The translations under genes were made by a program, and so were the position numbers. The notes beneath the pieces were generated by a model. It was not told where the DNA came from. It saw nothing but the letters and a program-made list of their open reading frames with translations, and ran no database searches. Positions 41,955 through 51,002 of a DNA stretch of 64,000 nucleotides are shown here, piece by piece; positions within the stretch are counted from its first letter, which is position 1; every line of letters starts with the position of its first letter. The stretch comes from Saccharopolyspora shandongensis (lineage in GTDB: Bacteria > Actinomycetota > Actinomycetes > Mycobacteriales > Pseudonocardiaceae): the NCBI RefSeq assembly GCF_900106995.1, contig NZ_FNOK01000005.1, forward strand, positions 1-64,000, given 5' to 3'.

Positions 41955-42719
41955 ATGTCCGAGACGCAGCTGCTGGCCAGCGCCGCACCGAGTGCGGCGG
42001 CCGACGCCCACTACTCGCTGCTGGTCGCCAGAGACTCCGATGAAGTGCACGCCGCGCAACGCCTGCGCTACCAGGTGTTCGCCGAGGAGATGGGGGCCAC
42101 GGTCACCGGTCGCGAGTTCGGCGTCGACCGGGATTCCTTCGACGAGCACTGCGACCACCTGATCGTCCGGGACGACCGTTCCGGCACGGTGGTCGGAACC
42201 TACCGGATGCTGCCGCCGGGTCGGGCGAAGGCAGCCGGAATGCTGTATTCGGAAACCGAATTCGACCTCTCCGCGCTCGACGAGCTGCGCCCCTCGCTGG
42301 TGGAGACCGGCCGGTCGTGCGTGCACCCTGACCACCGCAACGGCGCCGTCGTCAGCCTCGTGTGGACGGGGATCGCGCGGTACATGCTGTTGCACGGCCA
42401 CACGATGCTCGCCGGCTGCGCGTCGGTGGCGTTGGACGACGGGGGCGTTCAGGCCTCGCACGTCTGGAACGCCGTGTCGGCGAAGCACTACGCGCCAGAG
42501 GAACAGCGCGTGCACCCCTACCGGCCTTGGGAGCCCTTCGAGGTCACCGGGCGCGCGCCGCTGCCGCCGCTGCTCAAGGGTTACCTGCGGCTGGGCGCCC
42601 AGGTGTGCGGCCGCCCGGCGCACGATCCGGACTTCGGGGTGGCCGACTACTTCGTGCTCCTGGACCTCAAGCGCGCCGACCAGCGCTACATGCGGTTCTT
42701 CCTGGGCGAATCGGCATGA
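41955..42719 (+). CDS. GNAT-type N-acyltransferase (OlsB-like)
   Basis: 254 residues. It contains HAAQRLRYQVFAEEMGA, GTYRMLPPGRAKAAG, ETGRSCVHPDHRNGAVVSLVWTG and a C-terminal half typical of ornithine-acyl-ACP N-acyltransferases (OlsB) and hemolysin-like GNAT proteins. It overlaps the following acyltransferase gene by 4 bases (ATGA). The pair matches the OlsB/OlsA two-step route to ornithine lipids and the order GNAT-acyltransferase recalled from mycobacteria (Rv3027c-Rv3026c). The precise acceptor is inferred. Start ATG at 41955. Confidence 0.85.
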   Translation: MSETQLLASAAPSAAADAHYSLLVARDSDEVHAAQRLRYQVFAEEMGATVTGREFGVDRDSFDEHCDHLIVRDDRSGTVVGTYRMLPPGRAKAAGMLYSETEFDLSALDELRPSLVETGRSCVHPDHRNGAVVSLVWTGIARYMLLHGHTMLAGCASVALDDGGVQASHVWNAVSAKHYAPEEQRVHPYRPWEPFEVTGRAPLPPLLKGYLRLGAQVCGRPAHDPDFGVADYFVLLDLKRADQRYMRFFLGESA

Positions 42720-43561
42720 GCCAGTGGATGCCCACCTCGCCGTGCGGGCCGGGTTGCCTTCCGCCGCGGGACAAGCAGGCGGAAGTCGGGCTGCCCCGGG
42801 TGATGCTGCGGCTGGGCGGGACCGCCGGGCTGCTGCTGGTCGGGTGCTTCCTCGTGCTGGCGCTGTCGGTGTTGCGGGCGGCGTGGCGCGATCGGGCGCT
42901 GGCGTTGTGGTTCCGGATGTTGTTGCGCACCTTGGGGATCGACCTCGTGTTCGGGGACCGGATCCCGCCGGGCGGTGCGCTGGTCGTCAGCAACCACGTC
43001 TCCTGGCTGGACGTCGTCGCGCTCCAGGCGCTTCGCCCGATGCGGATGCTGGCCAAGGTCGAGGTCCGGTCGTGGCCGTTCCTGGGGCCGCTCGCCGGTC
43101 GGATGGGCACCGTGTACATCGATCGCGACCGGCTCTCGGCGTTGCCCGGCGCGGTTCGGACCATCGCCGACGAGTTGCGCGCCGGGGCCGTGATCGGTGC
43201 CTTCCCGGAAGGGACGACCTGGTGCGGGCGGGCGTCCGGGCGGTTCCGGCCCGCCGTCTTCCAGGCCGCCATCGACGCGGGCGTGCGGATGCAGCCGGTT
43301 GCGCTGCGGTTCCGGACCGTCGCCGGGGAACCGACCAGCGCTGCGGCGTTCCTGGGCGATGCCACGCTGGTCGATTCGGTCCTCGCGGTGGCGAGGATGC
43401 GGGACCTGGTCGTGGAGCTGGTGGTGCTGCCCGAGCTGGTCGGCACCGACCGCCGCGAACTGGCCAGGCAGGCGCAGGACGCGATCGCCGCGGCCACCGG
43501 TTCCGCGCCGGGCCACCAGACGCCCGCGGAGCACCGCGTCGCCCAGCGCATCGCCGCCTGA
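42716..43561 (+). CDS. 1-acyl-glycerol-3-phosphate-type acyltransferase (PlsC/OlsA-like)
   Basis: 281 residues. One N-terminal TM helix (GTAGLLLVGCFLVLALSVL), then the catalytic SNHVSWLDVVAL (NHx4D) and the FPEGTTWCGRASGRFRPAVF glycerolipid motif. Acylates a lyso-lipid at the inner leaflet. Translationally coupled to the GNAT gene. As OlsA it would complete ornithine lipid; as PlsC it would make phosphatidic acid. The pairing favours OlsA. Confidence 0.9.
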   Translation: MSQWMPTSPCGPGCLPPRDKQAEVGLPRVMLRLGGTAGLLLVGCFLVLALSVLRAAWRDRALALWFRMLLRTLGIDLVFGDRIPPGGALVVSNHVSWLDVVALQALRPMRMLAKVEVRSWPFLGPLAGRMGTVYIDRDRLSALPGAVRTIADELRAGAVIGAFPEGTTWCGRASGRFRPAVFQAAIDAGVRMQPVALRFRTVAGEPTSAAAFLGDATLVDSVLAVARMRDLVVELVVLPELVGTDRRELARQAQDAIAAATGSAPGHQTPAEHRVAQRIAA

Positions 43562-43565
43562 CCGC

Positions 43566-43611
43566 CCCGTGCGTGCTTTCGGGCGTCATGACACCCGAAA
43601 GCACGCACGGG
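43566..43611. terminator. 46-bp near-perfect palindrome after the acyltransferase gene
   Basis: Arms CCCGTGCGTGCTTTCGGG and its exact complement flank CGTCATGACA, whose core GTCATGAC is itself palindromic. It lies 5 bases after the stop codon; a strong terminator or a protein-binding palindrome. Confidence 0.85.
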
Positions 43612-43703
43612 CCTGGATTCGTTTACGCAGAACGAGTGTGGAAATCGCCGGTTTGGCGACAAGAGCTGGACCTCGACCGGGGTGCAGGTTGCAGGCTGGT
43701 CGG

Positions 43704-45068
43704 GTGGCCACTGTCGAGAAGTCCCCGAGCGCCCTGTGGAATCCCCAACGACGGACCTTCACCGCCGGACTGATTCTGGTCATCACCCTCGTCGCATTCG
43801 AGGCCATGGGGTTGGGCACCGCGTTGCCCACGATCGTCGCCGAGCTCGATGCGCAGCACTGGTATTCCTGGCCGTTCACCGTCTTCCTGGCGGCCGCCGC
43901 CATCGGCACGGTGATCGGCGGGAGGCTGTCGGACCAGCGCGGGCCCGCGCTTCCGCTGCTGCTCGCCCTGCCGACGTTCGCGGTCGGGCTGGTCGTCGCC
44001 GCCGCTGCGCCGAACATCCTGGTCCTGCTCGTCGCGCGGGTGCTGCAGGGCCTCGGCGGCGGGGTGCAGATCGTCGCGCTCTACGTGATGATCGGCAGGG
44101 TCTTCCCCGAGGAGGACCGGCCCGCGGCGTTCGGCGCGCTGTCGTCGGCGTGGGTGGTGCCCGCGCTGGTGGGGCCGTTGATCGCGGGATTGCTCACCGA
44201 ACAAGCGAGCTGGCGCTGGGTGTTCCTCGGCCTCGCTCCGCTGGTGTGCATCGGCACGCTGATGCTGATCCCGACGGTGCGGCGCTTCGGCGCCCGCTCG
44301 GGCGAACCGTCGCCGCAGCGGCGCGGGCTGCCGCTCGCGGCGGTGGGTGCCGCGACCGGGGTGGTGGCGTTGAACTTCGCCGCGCAGAACCCCTCGCTGC
44401 CGTCGTTGTTCGTTGGCCTGGCCGGGATCGTGGTGATAGCGCCGTCGATCCGCCTGCTGCTCCCCAAGGGCACGCTCCTCGCGCGGCCCGGGCTTCCGGT
44501 GATGGTGCTCGCGCGCGGGTTCCTCGCCGGGTTGTTCTTCACCGCGCAGGCGTTCGTGCCGCTGGCGCTGTCGGCGGTGCACCACTATTCGCCGACCACC
44601 GCGGGTATGCCGCTGACCGTCGGTTCGATCGGCTGGACCGTCGGCGCCCTGTGGCAGAGCAGGCAGCGCCACCTGCGCCGGGAGTACGTGGTCGCGACCG
44701 GATTCCTGCTGGTCGGCTTCGGGATCGCCGGGCTGGCGCTGACCTTGCCTGCGTGGGGGCCGCACTGGCTGCTGTTCGCCTTCTGGTTCGTCGCCGGTGG
44801 GGGCATGGGCATCGCGGTGGCCAGCACCGCCGTGCGGGTGCTCGCGCTGTCTCCGGAGGGCGAGCGCGGGTTCAACTCGGCCGCGCTGCAGATCTCCGAC
44901 ATGCTGGGGCAGGCTTCGCTGGTGGGCCTCGGTGGTGTCGTGGTCGGTGCGCTGGCCACCGCGACCGCGCCGACCTGGGGCGTCGTGCCGCTGGATCTGG
45001 TGCTGGTGGTGGGCGCCGTGCTGGGGGCCCTGCTGCTCGTCCGTTCGGCCCGCGACCAAACGTCCTGA
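43704..45068 (+). CDS. MFS transporter, DHA2-like (about 12-14 TM)
   Basis: 454 residues of alternating hydrophobic helices. The N-terminal [25 protein letters not shown] and the [20 protein letters not shown] motif C region fit DHA2-type drug exporters. Substrate unknown. Start GTG at 43704; ends 64 bases before the cysteine desulfurase gene, so it is probably separate from the tRNA-thiolation pair. Runs in the same direction as its neighbours. Confidence 0.88.
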   Translation: MATVEKSPSALWNPQRRTFTAGLILVITLVAFEAMGLGTALPTIVAELDAQHWYSWPFTVFLAAAAIGTVIGGRLSDQRGPALPLLLALPTFAVGLVVAAAAPNILVLLVARVLQGLGGGVQIVALYVMIGRVFPEEDRPAAFGALSSAWVVPALVGPLIAGLLTEQASWRWVFLGLAPLVCIGTLMLIPTVRRFGARSGEPSPQRRGLPLAAVGAATGVVALNFAAQNPSLPSLFVGLAGIVVIAPSIRLLLPKGTLLARPGLPVMVLARGFLAGLFFTAQAFVPLALSAVHHYSPTTAGMPLTVGSIGWTVGALWQSRQRHLRREYVVATGFLLVGFGIAGLALTLPAWGPHWLLFAFWFVAGGGMGIAVASTAVRVLALSPEGERGFNSAALQISDMLGQASLVGLGGVVVGALATATAPTWGVVPLDLVLVVGAVLGALLLVRSARDQTS

Positions 45069-45132
45069 CCTGCGCCTTCCGCCGGACCGCGAGGTGGGCT
45101 CGGGTTCGCCCTGCATTACCCTGGACAGCGCG

Positions 45133-46368
45133 ATGACTTACCTCGACCACGCAGCCACGACACCGATGCGGCCTGGGGCGGTCGCAGCGATGAGCGAGGC
45201 GTTGACCAGGATCGGCAACGCCTCGTCCCTGCACACCTCGGGTCGCCGGGCGCGCCGTGCGGTGGAGGAGTCGCGCGAGGACATCGCCGACGCGCTGGGC
45301 GCGCGGCCGTCGGAGGTGCTGTTCACCGCGGGCGGCACCGAGAGCGACAACCTGGCGGTCAAGGGGATCTTCTGGGCGCGGCGGGCCGCGGACCCGGCCC
45401 GGCGGCGCGTGCTGGCCTCGACCGTTGAGCACCACGCGGTGCTGGACGCCGTCGAATGGCTGGCCGAGCACGAGGGCGCCGAGGTGACCTGGCTGGCGGC
45501 CGACTCGCACGGCCGGGTGCGCCCGGAGGCGTTCGAGGCGGCCCTCGCCGAGAACCCGGACGACGTGGCCGTGGCCACCGTCATGTGGGCCAACAACGAG
45601 GTCGGCACCGTCAACGAGATCGCGCAGCTGGCCGCGATCGCCGATCGATACGGGGTGCCGCTGCACACCGATGCCGTGCAGGCCGTCGAGACGCTGCCGG
45701 TGGACTTCACCGCCTCCGGTGTGGCGGCGCTGACCATGACCGGGCACAAGGTCGGCGGACCGTACGGCGTCGGCGTGCTGCTGCTGTCGCGGGACGTCAA
45801 GTGCACCCCGGTGCTGCACGGCGGCGGCCAGGAGCGCGAGGTGCGGTCCGGCACCCTGGACACGCCCGGCGTGCTGGGCTTGGCGTCGGCCGTGCGCGAG
45901 GCGGTCGACGCGCGCGAATCGCATGCGCCGCAGCTGATCAAGCTGCGCGACGAGCTGGTCGCCGGAGTGCGCGCCGTGGTGCCGGACGTGGTGCTCAACG
46001 GCGATCCGGGGCACGACGTCGTGGGCGGCGGGCCGTCGCGGCTGCCCGGCAACGCGCACTTCACGTTCCCCGGCTGCGAAGGCGACAGCCTGCTGATGTT
46101 GCTGGACGCCAAGGGGATCGAGTGCTCCACCGGCTCCGCCTGCACCGCGGGGGTCTCGGAGCCCAGCCACGTGCTGCTGGCGATGGGGGCGGACCCGAAG
46201 GCCGCGCGCGGGTCGCTGCGCTTCTCGCTGGGGCACACCTCGACCGCGGCCGATGTACAGGCACTCACCGAGGCCATCGGGCCGGTGGTGCAACGAGCGC
46301 GTAGCGCCGGTCTGGCCGGGTTGCGCCGATCTTCGGCGGGGCCGACGAGCACCGCCACGGAGGTGTGA
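45133..46368 (+). CDS. Cysteine desulfurase (IscS/NifS type)
   Basis: 411 residues. PLP-dependent enzyme that takes sulfur from cysteine. The PLP lysine is in [13 protein letters not shown] and the persulfide cysteine in [25 protein letters not shown]-like [13 protein letters not shown] binds PLP phosphate. It lies 3 bases before mnmA, so it probably supplies sulfur for tRNA 2-thiouridine. Start ATG at 45133. Confidence 0.95.
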   Translation: MTYLDHAATTPMRPGAVAAMSEALTRIGNASSLHTSGRRARRAVEESREDIADALGARPSEVLFTAGGTESDNLAVKGIFWARRAADPARRRVLASTVEHHAVLDAVEWLAEHEGAEVTWLAADSHGRVRPEAFEAALAENPDDVAVATVMWANNEVGTVNEIAQLAAIADRYGVPLHTDAVQAVETLPVDFTASGVAALTMTGHKVGGPYGVGVLLLSRDVKCTPVLHGGGQEREVRSGTLDTPGVLGLASAVREAVDARESHAPQLIKLRDELVAGVRAVVPDVVLNGDPGHDVVGGGPSRLPGNAHFTFPGCEGDSLLMLLDAKGIECSTGSACTAGVSEPSHVLLAMGADPKAARGSLRFSLGHTSTAADVQALTEAIGPVVQRARSAGLAGLRRSSAGPTSTATEV

Positions 46369-46371
46369 GGC

Positions 46372-47460
46372 GTGCGAGTACTGGCAGCCATGAGCGGCGG
46401 CGTGGATTCCGCCGTCGCCGCCGCCCGGGCGGTCGCCGCGGGCCACGACGTGGTCGGCGTGCACCTTGCGCTGTCGGCGAAGCCCGGCACGCTGCGCACC
46501 GGCGCCCGCGGGTGCTGCACCATCGAGGACTCCCGGGACGCGCGCCGCGCCGCGGACCTGCTGGGCATCCCGTTCTACGTGTGGGACTTCGCGGAGCGGT
46601 TCACCGAGGAGGTCATCGAGACCTTCGTCGGCGAGTACGCCGCGGGCCGCACCCCGAACCCGTGCCTGACCTGCAACGAGAAGATCAAGTTCGAGGCGTT
46701 GCTGGACAAGGCGATGGCGCTGGGCTTCGACGCGGTCTGCACCGGCCACTACGCCCGGCTGTCCATCGTGGACGGCGCGCCGGAGCTGCGGCGCAGCCGG
46801 GACGACGGCAAGGACCAGTCCTACGTGCTGGCCTCGCTGACCGCCGAGCAGCTGCGGCACTCGATGTTCCCGCTCGGCGACTCGCTGAAGTCCGAGGTGC
46901 GGGTGGAGGCCGCGGAGCAGGACCTGGCGGTGGCCAAGAAGCCGGACAGCCACGACATCTGCTTCATCCCGGACGGCGACACCAAGAAGTTCCTGGAGAA
47001 CAAGCTCGGCCAGGCGCCGGGCAAGCTGGTCGACGCCGAGACCGGCGCGGTGCTCGGCGAGCACACCGGGGTGCACGGGTTCACGGTGGGCCAGCGCAAG
47101 GGGCTCGGCATCGACGCGCCGGCCGCGGACGGCCGGCCGCGCTACGTGCTTTCCCTGGAGCCGGTGTCGGGCACCGTCAAGGTGGGCTCGGCGGACCAGC
47201 TGTCGGTCACCGAGATCGACGCGAAGCGGCCGATCTGGCCGTCCGAGCGGCCGCTGGACGGGCCCACGGAGTGCGTGATCCAGGTGCGCGCCCACGGCGG
47301 CACGGCCGAGGCGGTGGCCGAGGCCGACGAGGACGGCATCCGCGTCCAGCTCCGCCAGCCGCTGCGCGGCGTGGCGCCGGGGCAGGCGATCGTCCTGTAC
47401 CGCCCGGACGCGGCGGGCGACCTCGTCCTCGGCAGCGCCATCATCTCCGCCACCCGCTGA
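46372..47460 (+). CDS. mnmA: tRNA-specific 2-thiouridylase
   Basis: 362 residues. PP-loop ATPase motif [16 protein letters not shown] at the N-terminus, catalytic cysteines in [13 protein letters not shown] and [11 protein letters not shown], and the C-terminal barrel ([11 protein letters not shown]). Thiolates wobble U34 of several tRNAs. Start GTG at 46372, 3 bases after the desulfurase stop; the pair is co-transcribed. Confidence 0.96.
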   Translation: MRVLAAMSGGVDSAVAAARAVAAGHDVVGVHLALSAKPGTLRTGARGCCTIEDSRDARRAADLLGIPFYVWDFAERFTEEVIETFVGEYAAGRTPNPCLTCNEKIKFEALLDKAMALGFDAVCTGHYARLSIVDGAPELRRSRDDGKDQSYVLASLTAEQLRHSMFPLGDSLKSEVRVEAAEQDLAVAKKPDSHDICFIPDGDTKKFLENKLGQAPGKLVDAETGAVLGEHTGVHGFTVGQRKGLGIDAPAADGRPRYVLSLEPVSGTVKVGSADQLSVTEIDAKRPIWPSERPLDGPTECVIQVRAHGGTAEAVAEADEDGIRVQLRQPLRGVAPGQAIVLYRPDAAGDLVLGSAIISATR

Positions 47461-47464
47461 CGCG

Positions 47465-47492
47465 GAACGTCCCGGTGAGAACCGGGACGTTC
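47465..47492. terminator. Terminator between mnmA and a convergent hydrolase gene
   Basis: Perfect 12-bp stem GAACGTCCCGGT / ACCGGGACGTTC with loop GAGA, 4 bases after the mnmA stop and 2 bases before the end of the minus-strand gene. Confidence 0.92.
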
Positions 47493-47494
47493 GC

Positions 47495-48328
47495 TCACGA
47501 GGTGGCGAGCGCGGCGATGTGGCCCGGCTGTTCGTCGACGCTCAGGTGCCCGGCGGACGGGATCACGCCGAGCTCCAGCCCAAGTGAGCGCTGGACCGCG
47601 GGAGCCAGTGCGCGAGCCGGGAAGTACCTGTCGTGCGCCCCGGAGACGACCACGCGGTCCACGCGACGATCCGCCACCACGGCGCGGCCGGGATCCAAGC
47701 TCGACCGGACGTGGCGGGCGATCAGCGTCATCCAGTCGACCAGTTCCCGGCGCGGGCGGTTTTCCGGCGCGTGCATGGTTTCGAGGAGGCGCGCGCTGGC
47801 CGCCGGGCTGCGGCGGAGGAGCCACGACGTGGCCGGAACGAGGATGCCGGGCCCGGTTCGCGCCCGCACCAGGCCGCCGGGCGACACGAGAACCTGCCGG
47901 ACGACCAGGGGCGAGCTGCTGGACAGCGCGATCGCCGCGCCCAGGGAGTGGCCGACGAGCACGGCCGGGCCTTCGGCGGTCTGGGCGATCACGTCGGTCA
48001 GCCATCGTCCGTACCAGGCCAGGCGTTCTCCTGCGGGGACTCGCATCGGGCTGCTGAGGCCGGGCTGGCCGGGAACGTCCGGCAGCACCACCCGGGACTG
48101 CGGGGCCAGGGCGGTGGCCAGCGGCAGGCAGCCGGCCGCGTTGAAGTTCGTCCCGGGCACGAACACCACGGTTCGCGGACCCGCGCCGGCCACGACCGCG
48201 TGGGTGGCGACGCCGTTGGCGATGATCGTCAGGCGTTGGTGCGGTACCGGCCATGCGTCGAGCCGTTCGGTGCACCACCGCGCAACGGCTTCTCGTCCAC
48301 GGGCGCTTCGGTAGATGTCGCTGTTCAC
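47495..48328 (-). CDS. Alpha/beta-hydrolase
   Basis: 277 residues. Oxyanion VFVPGTNFNAAG, nucleophile elbow VLVGHSLGAAIALS and a late GAHDRYFPA (Asp) plus PSAGHLSVDEQPG (His) complete a catalytic triad. Start GTG at 48328 overlaps the stop of the upstream FAD monooxygenase (GTGA), so the two form one operon. Probably acts on a product of that monooxygenase; substrate unknown. Confidence 0.9.
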   Translation of the reverse strand: MNSDIYRSARGREAVARWCTERLDAWPVPHQRLTIIANGVATHAVVAGAGPRTVVFVPGTNFNAAGCLPLATALAPQSRVVLPDVPGQPGLSSPMRVPAGERLAWYGRWLTDVIAQTAEGPAVLVGHSLGAAIALSSSSPLVVRQVLVSPGGLVRARTGPGILVPATSWLLRRSPAASARLLETMHAPENRPRRELVDWMTLIARHVRSSLDPGRAVVADRRVDRVVVSGAHDRYFPARALAPAVQRSLGLELGVIPSAGHLSVDEQPGHIAALATS

Positions 48329-49506
48329 GAGGTCGGTGCGTAGTCGCGGAGGTCGATCGCGTTGGCGGCGTTCCGGATTCCCTTGGACAGGCCGTTCAGC
48401 TGCGGGAAGTGGCTCATCAGGCGGAACATCTGGTTGCGCAGCCACAGGCCGGTGGCCGTCTTCGGGATCAGCGCCTTCGCGCCTTCCGTCGCCGTGTTCT
48501 GGTTCTGCGTCACGAAGTCGCGCATTTCCGCCTCGTAGCGGCGGAACGCGATCCGGTGGTCGCCGTCGGCGGCGAGCAGTTCGCCGGCCAGCACGTAGGC
48601 GCCGACCAGCGCGAGGCTGGAGCCCTGGCCGGACAGCGGCGACGGGCAGTAGCCCGCGTCGCCGAGCAGCACCACCCGGCCTCGTGCCCAGTCGTCGAGG
48701 CGGATCTGGGAGATCGAGTCGAAGTAGAAGTCCGGTGCCCGGCGGGCCTCTTCGAGCAGCCTGGGCACCTCCCAGCCGCCGGTGAAGGCCTTGTCCAGCA
48801 ACGTGATCTGGGTTTGCGGGTCGCGGGGGTCGAAGCGCAGTTCCGGCGATGCGAAGCCGAGGATCGCCTTCGCGCCGTCGTCGGTGCGCGCCCGGTACAG
48901 CCCAGCCAGCCTGCCCGGCGTGTTGTAGACCTCGGTCCAGCGGTCCAGGCCCAGGAAGTTGTCGACGCTGAAGATCGAGATGTGGTAGCCGAGGTAGCGG
49001 CGGAAGCCGGCTTCCGGGCCGAACGCCAGCTGCCGGACGGTGGAGTGCATCCCGTCGGCGCCGACCACGAGGTCGAATTCGCGCGGCGGGTGGCGCTCGA
49101 ACGTCACGCGGACCGCGTCGGCGCGCTGCTCGATGGCGGTGATGGAGTCGCCCAGCAGGTACTCGGTGTCGTCGGTGCGTTCGTAGAGGATCCGGCTGAG
49201 CGTGCCGCGCATGAGTTCGACGTCGCCGTCGTCGCCCATCAGCTCTTCCATTCGCACCTCGACCAGCGGCCGGCGCGCGCTGTCGGCGATGGTCATGCCG
49301 CGATTCCCGGTGCGGGCCGCCTGCAGGTCCGCCAGGATGCCCATCCGCTCGGCGACCTCGACCGCCGCTCCGCGGACGTCGATGGCGTAGCCGCCGTGGC
49401 GGATCGCGGGTGCCCGTTCCACCACGGTCGGGTTGAAACCGTACTTGTGCAGCCAGAACGCGAGTGCCGGGCCGGCGATGCCGGCGCCGGAGATCAGGAT
49501 GTCCAT
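48325..49506 (-). CDS. FAD-dependent monooxygenase (aromatic hydroxylase/TetX-like)
   Basis: 393 residues. The N-terminal ILISGAGIAGPALAFWLHKYGF binds FAD, the mid-region has DLVVGADGMHSTVR, and the C-terminus shows GRVVLLGDAGYCPSPLSGQGSSLALVGAYVLAGEL. This is the PHBH/TetX class of aromatic hydroxylases. Start ATG at 49506; an ATG at 49515 would add three residues. Divergent from a TetR gene with two operator-like repeats between, so regulated by it. Confidence 0.92.
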   Translation of the reverse strand: MDILISGAGIAGPALAFWLHKYGFNPTVVERAPAIRHGGYAIDVRGAAVEVAERMGILADLQAARTGNRGMTIADSARRPLVEVRMEELMGDDGDVELMRGTLSRILYERTDDTEYLLGDSITAIEQRADAVRVTFERHPPREFDLVVGADGMHSTVRQLAFGPEAGFRRYLGYHISIFSVDNFLGLDRWTEVYNTPGRLAGLYRARTDDGAKAILGFASPELRFDPRDPQTQITLLDKAFTGGWEVPRLLEEARRAPDFYFDSISQIRLDDWARGRVVLLGDAGYCPSPLSGQGSSLALVGAYVLAGELLAADGDHRIAFRRYEAEMRDFVTQNQNTATEGAKALIPKTATGLWLRNQMFRLMSHFPQLNGLSKGIRNAANAIDLRDYAPTS

Positions 49507-49527
49507 GCGCCCCAAGCTAGCGCGCTT

Positions 49528-49564
49528 ACTTACCGGTCGGCAAGTAAATTACCGGGCGGCAAGT
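49528..49564. promoter_or_regulatory. Two TetR operator candidates, 19-bp periodic
   Basis: Imperfect palindromes ACTTACCGGTCGGCAAGT (49528-49545) and AATTACCGGGCGGCAAGT (49547-49564) sit end to end between the divergent monooxygenase and TetR genes. The 19-bp period would place two dimers on related faces of the helix. Confidence 0.7.
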
Positions 49565-49592
49565 TGTAGGATTCGCGGTGAGGAGGACGCCG

Positions 49593-50123
49593 ATGCCGAG
49601 GACACGGGTCGACACCCGCGCCGAGATCCGCGTGGTCGCCGCGGAGCTGTTCGCCCGCCAGGGGTTCGAGAAGACCAGCCTGCGGGAGGTCGCCGAGCGG
49701 CTCGGCATCACCAAAGCCGCGCTGTACTACCACTTCCCGTCCAAGGCGGACCTGGTGCGCGGCATCGTCCAGCCGTTCGTCGACGAGGTCGAGGACCTGC
49801 TGGCCGACCGCGAGGCGGCCGCCGACGTCGACGCGCGGCAGTTCCTCGCCGACTACTTCGACGTGGTCCTGCGGTACCGGCAGGTGTTCGAGATGGTCCT
49901 GCGGGACGTTTCGGCGCTGGCGCAGCTCGACCTGATGCGGCAGATGCTCGCCTGGCGCGAACGGACCTACGCCCTGCTGGTCGGTCCCGGCGCGTCGCCG
50001 GCCCGGATCGCCCGGGCGACCGTCGCGATCGGTGGCCTGCAGGACTGCGCGACCACCGACGGCCCGGTGGACGAGTTCCGCGACGCCGCGCTGGAAGCGG
50101 CCGTCGCCGCGCTGGGCTCCTGA
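49593..50123 (+). CDS. TetR-family regulator of the monooxygenase/hydrolase operon
   Basis: 176 residues. Helix-turn-helix RAEIRVVAAELFARQGFEKTSLREVAERLG with ITKAALYYHFPSKADLVRGIV. ATG at 49593 follows GAGGAGG; the GTG at 49578 is upstream of that site and less likely. Divergent position and shared palindromes indicate control of 48325-49506 and itself. Confidence 0.93.
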   Translation: MPRTRVDTRAEIRVVAAELFARQGFEKTSLREVAERLGITKAALYYHFPSKADLVRGIVQPFVDEVEDLLADREAAADVDARQFLADYFDVVLRYRQVFEMVLRDVSALAQLDLMRQMLAWRERTYALLVGPGASPARIARATVAIGGLQDCATTDGPVDEFRDAALEAAVAALGS

Positions 50124-50161
50124 TCTTGTCCGTCGCAGTCGCGCTGCGACAGAATGTGCGC

Positions 50162-50938
50162 ATGACTGCACTGCACGTGACGGAGCTGGGCGACGGTGCT
50201 CGCGCGGTTTTCGTGCACGGCTCCGGCACCTGGGCCGTGCACGAGGCATTCGGGTTCGGCGCCCAGCTCCCGCTGGCCGAGGAATTCCGCCTGGTGCTGC
50301 CGGATCGGCGGGGTTACGGGCGCAGCCCGGACGTCGAGCGCAGCGACTACGCCCAGGACGCCGACGACATCGCGGGACTGCTCGACGGCGGCGCGCACCT
50401 GGTCGGGCACTCCTCGGGTGCCGTGGTCGCGATGCTGGCCGCCGCGCGGAATCCGGAGTCGGTGCGCTCCCTGACGCTCATCGAGCCGGCCTGCTTCCAG
50501 ATCGCCGCCGATGCTCCGCTGGTGGCCGCGGCGCTGGAGCGCAATCGGGACGCCCTCGAGTCGGTGCCGCCCGATCTGTCCGATGAGGACCTGGTTCGGC
50601 TCAACTTCGAATCCGTGGGCTTCGAGGCGCCGCCGGTGACTCCGGAGCTCGTGCGGGCGACGCGCAGCGCGCTGCACGAGATCCCGTCCTGGGGCGCGGA
50701 AATCCCGGTCGAGCCGCTCGCCGCGGCGGCCTGGCCCGCGCTGGTCGTCAACGGCGGCTGGGACGAGGCCCCGCAGGCGTACCGCGAGCACGGCGGGGAA
50801 CCGATCATGGAGTGCGCGCGCGTGACGGCGGAGCGCATCGGCGCCGATCGCCTCCAGGTGCCGGGCGCGTCGCACTGGCCGCACAGCCAGCGACCCGCTG
50901 CCGTCAACGCCGCGCTGCGCGAGTTGTGGCGTCGCTGA
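50162..50938 (+). CDS. Alpha/beta-hydrolase
   Basis: 258 residues. Oxyanion VFVHGSGTWAVHEAFG, then DRRGYGRSP, nucleophile elbow LVGHSSGAVVAML and late VPGASHWPHSQRP (catalytic His). A compact lipase/esterase-like enzyme; substrate unknown. Start ATG at 50162, 38 bases after the TetR gene in the same direction. Confidence 0.9.
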   Translation: MTALHVTELGDGARAVFVHGSGTWAVHEAFGFGAQLPLAEEFRLVLPDRRGYGRSPDVERSDYAQDADDIAGLLDGGAHLVGHSSGAVVAMLAAARNPESVRSLTLIEPACFQIAADAPLVAAALERNRDALESVPPDLSDEDLVRLNFESVGFEAPPVTPELVRATRSALHEIPSWGAEIPVEPLAAAAWPALVVNGGWDEAPQAYREHGGEPIMECARVTAERIGADRLQVPGASHWPHSQRPAAVNAALRELWRR

Positions 50939-51002
50939 CGGTCTAGTGCGGGGCCGGTTTCGCGGTTAGTGTCTGGCATCACGCCGCGAACAGGGAGGCC
51001 CT

